The position numbers and the translations under genes were made by a program. A stretch of 64,000 nt of DNA from Sphingomonas lacusdianchii (GTDB taxonomy: Bacteria; Pseudomonadota; Alphaproteobacteria; Sphingomonadales; Sphingomonadaceae). The stretch is taken from assembly GCF_022664395.1 (NCBI RefSeq), contig NZ_JAKRET010000016.1:1-64000 (forward strand), read 5' to 3'. Of the stretch, positions 63,901 through 64,000 are shown piece after piece (the first letter of the stretch is position 1; each line of letters begins with the position of its first letter). Below the pieces are notes generated by a model, which made no database searches, had not been told where the DNA came from, and saw only the letters and a program-made list of their open reading frames with translations.

Positions 63901-64000
63901 TAGCGATCGGCAGCCAGGACTGACCCAAGGCTCAAAGCACGAACGGATGGTGCCTGCACGCAAGGAGCCGGAATTGGAGATCAGCTACGATTACGACATG
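60968..64000 (+). CDS. MobF-type conjugative relaxase-helicase, 3' end off the window
   Basis: GTG start at 60968 overlapping the previous stop (GTGA); 1011 codons visible and still open at the right edge. TrwC-like relaxase: N-terminal tyrosines in ASYYAADNYYTG (residues 17-24), three-histidine metal site in HLHTHVAIVNA (H153, H155, H157), then a helicase with Walker A GDAGSGKS around residue 476-483, Walker B VVLEEASM and later TVDRAITVMDSKD. It nicks oriT, stays covalently bound and unwinds the strand for transfer. Confidence 0.93.
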   Translation, partial: MTARPGKLAGGSNPASYYAADNYYTGQQEGPSAWGGEGAAALGLSGHVDADVFTAVLDGKLPGGMIIAEGGNGTRLKGFEITFNAPKSVSLVAMIGSDARVSAAHAKAVSTAMAWAEARFGQARLGKGGAVIEPGRMVYATFQHDLSRKLDPHLHTHVAIVNAAQRQDGSWVALHNRALWKQSSLIGAAYHAEMRAELGKLGYRTEINGKHGQFDVVGVPRDVIEAFSARRGEILCKAQELGLSSPRAMEAIAVRTRDAKQPGDAEAARALWAQKALVHGDVIRGVVDAARNRAGPRSVLGTVREWGTALVDRVTQAFGPRPEPLLRGLDDVRRGGDLASAYAVAAGVRHLGERAASFRHGDLISASLDMAEQGATVRAIEARIDALQAAGILIAGPRGGEHAHRLTTRDMQATEKTILKAVRDGVGTATPVLDMAAAQAALIRVADARGVTLADEQREAALAMLAGENRIQLVQGDAGSGKSFLFEIVAAVCAEAGVGMLVLVPQNKLMEEMAGRGFEMRSLASVLQAHGDRGGRVRPSDALGTLVQGKLVVLEEASMVSSHQFAALTRIMAAGEAAKLVPVGDLKQISAPGAGRPFALLQEAGMPTVRLAENRRQQSDMLREAAALAREGRVGDAFTLLGDRVCEKPDQASAAVAHYIALTPDERARTTLLTSGHALRKEVLEAVRHELLSEGSLGAQAVTLKVWDNLNLTREELRQARHWAPGMQFDIYRHQAGLVPGSYAVARVDVAAGRVELTRNGEAHRFAPARLHHNGEGAALSVPDTIEVREGDRLLFTARDSARGIVNGTAVTVERIDDDSLQLSGRARDYVIGLDDPMRERLGHGAVMNMHRAQGITVDRAITVMDSKDRLLNSQSLYYVLQTRAREDMVLYTNDRTALVEAIESHGGDVPHALDLTREFDVSCDRRSDATGVEPSQPGDDRTRDAEFLDGLSSALTAIVEDLRQPQPEQPDARVAAASDRQPGLTQGSKHERMVPARKEPELEISYDYDM

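Overview
The window looks like part of a large plasmid (megaplasmid or chromid) from a sphingomonad-type alphaproteobacterium. Evidence: high GC, alphaproteobacterial protein style, an iteron-controlled RepA of the RPA type (25.8-26.9 kb) as found in sphingomonad megaplasmids, a ParA/ribbon-helix-helix partition pair (39.6-40.5 kb), and a MobF-type conjugative relaxase with two accessory genes that runs off the right edge (59.8-64.0 kb). The species call is inference; no rRNA or tRNA gene was found.

Layout. 0-4 kb: a giant autotransporter-like passenger protein without a beta-barrel, truncated near the left edge. 4.5-25.7 kb: a complete-looking Wzx/Wzy-type exopolysaccharide locus. It has dTDP-L-rhamnose synthesis (rmlA, D, B, C), a decayed acetyltransferase, a rhamnosyltransferase-like GT2, a Tat-exported beta-helix polysaccharide-active protein, two further full-length GT2 enzymes, one internally deleted GT2, an EpsG-like polymerase, a UDP-amino-sugar 4,6-dehydratase plus RmlD-like reductase, a flippase and the initiating sugar-phosphate transferase. 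Divergently, it has an O-antigen-ligase/polymerase-like protein, Wza, a Wzc tyrosine kinase and two export-associated proteins. 25.75-28 kb: the replicon (repA flanked by iterons, and a second HTH replication-type gene).

28-38 kb is metabolic and transport cargo: a membrane-anchored malate:quinone oxidoreductase, a SulP transporter, a SnoaL-like protein, an ABC exporter preceded by a 19-codon ORF, PoxB-type pyruvate:quinone oxidoreductase and a FUSC-like membrane protein. 38-41 kb is the partition region, dotted with small membrane proteins and a palindromic repeat with core TGTCGACA. 41-50 kb: GFA-family protein, methyltransferase, a two-component system, and a divergently transcribed MacAB-like efflux operon (adaptor, ATPase, DUF2807 protein, large permease). 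50-57 kb: a second giant autotransporter, this one with a C-terminal barrel but with a frameshift near its N-terminus. 57.2-58.4 kb: an ECF sigma/anti-sigma pair. 59-64 kb: candidate oriT and mobilisation genes.

How it fits together: the plasmid replicates through RepA and iterons, is probably partitioned through ParA, the RHH protein and the dispersed palindromes (inference), and probably transfers by a MobF system. Its largest cargo builds and exports a rhamnose- and 6-deoxy-hexosamine-containing polysaccharide, and two giant autotransporter-type genes and several exporters add further cell-surface functions. The strongest candidate for something undescribed is the set of TGTCGACA-centred palindromes clustered at parA but also embedded in coding sequence as far as 6.3 and 47.4 kb.
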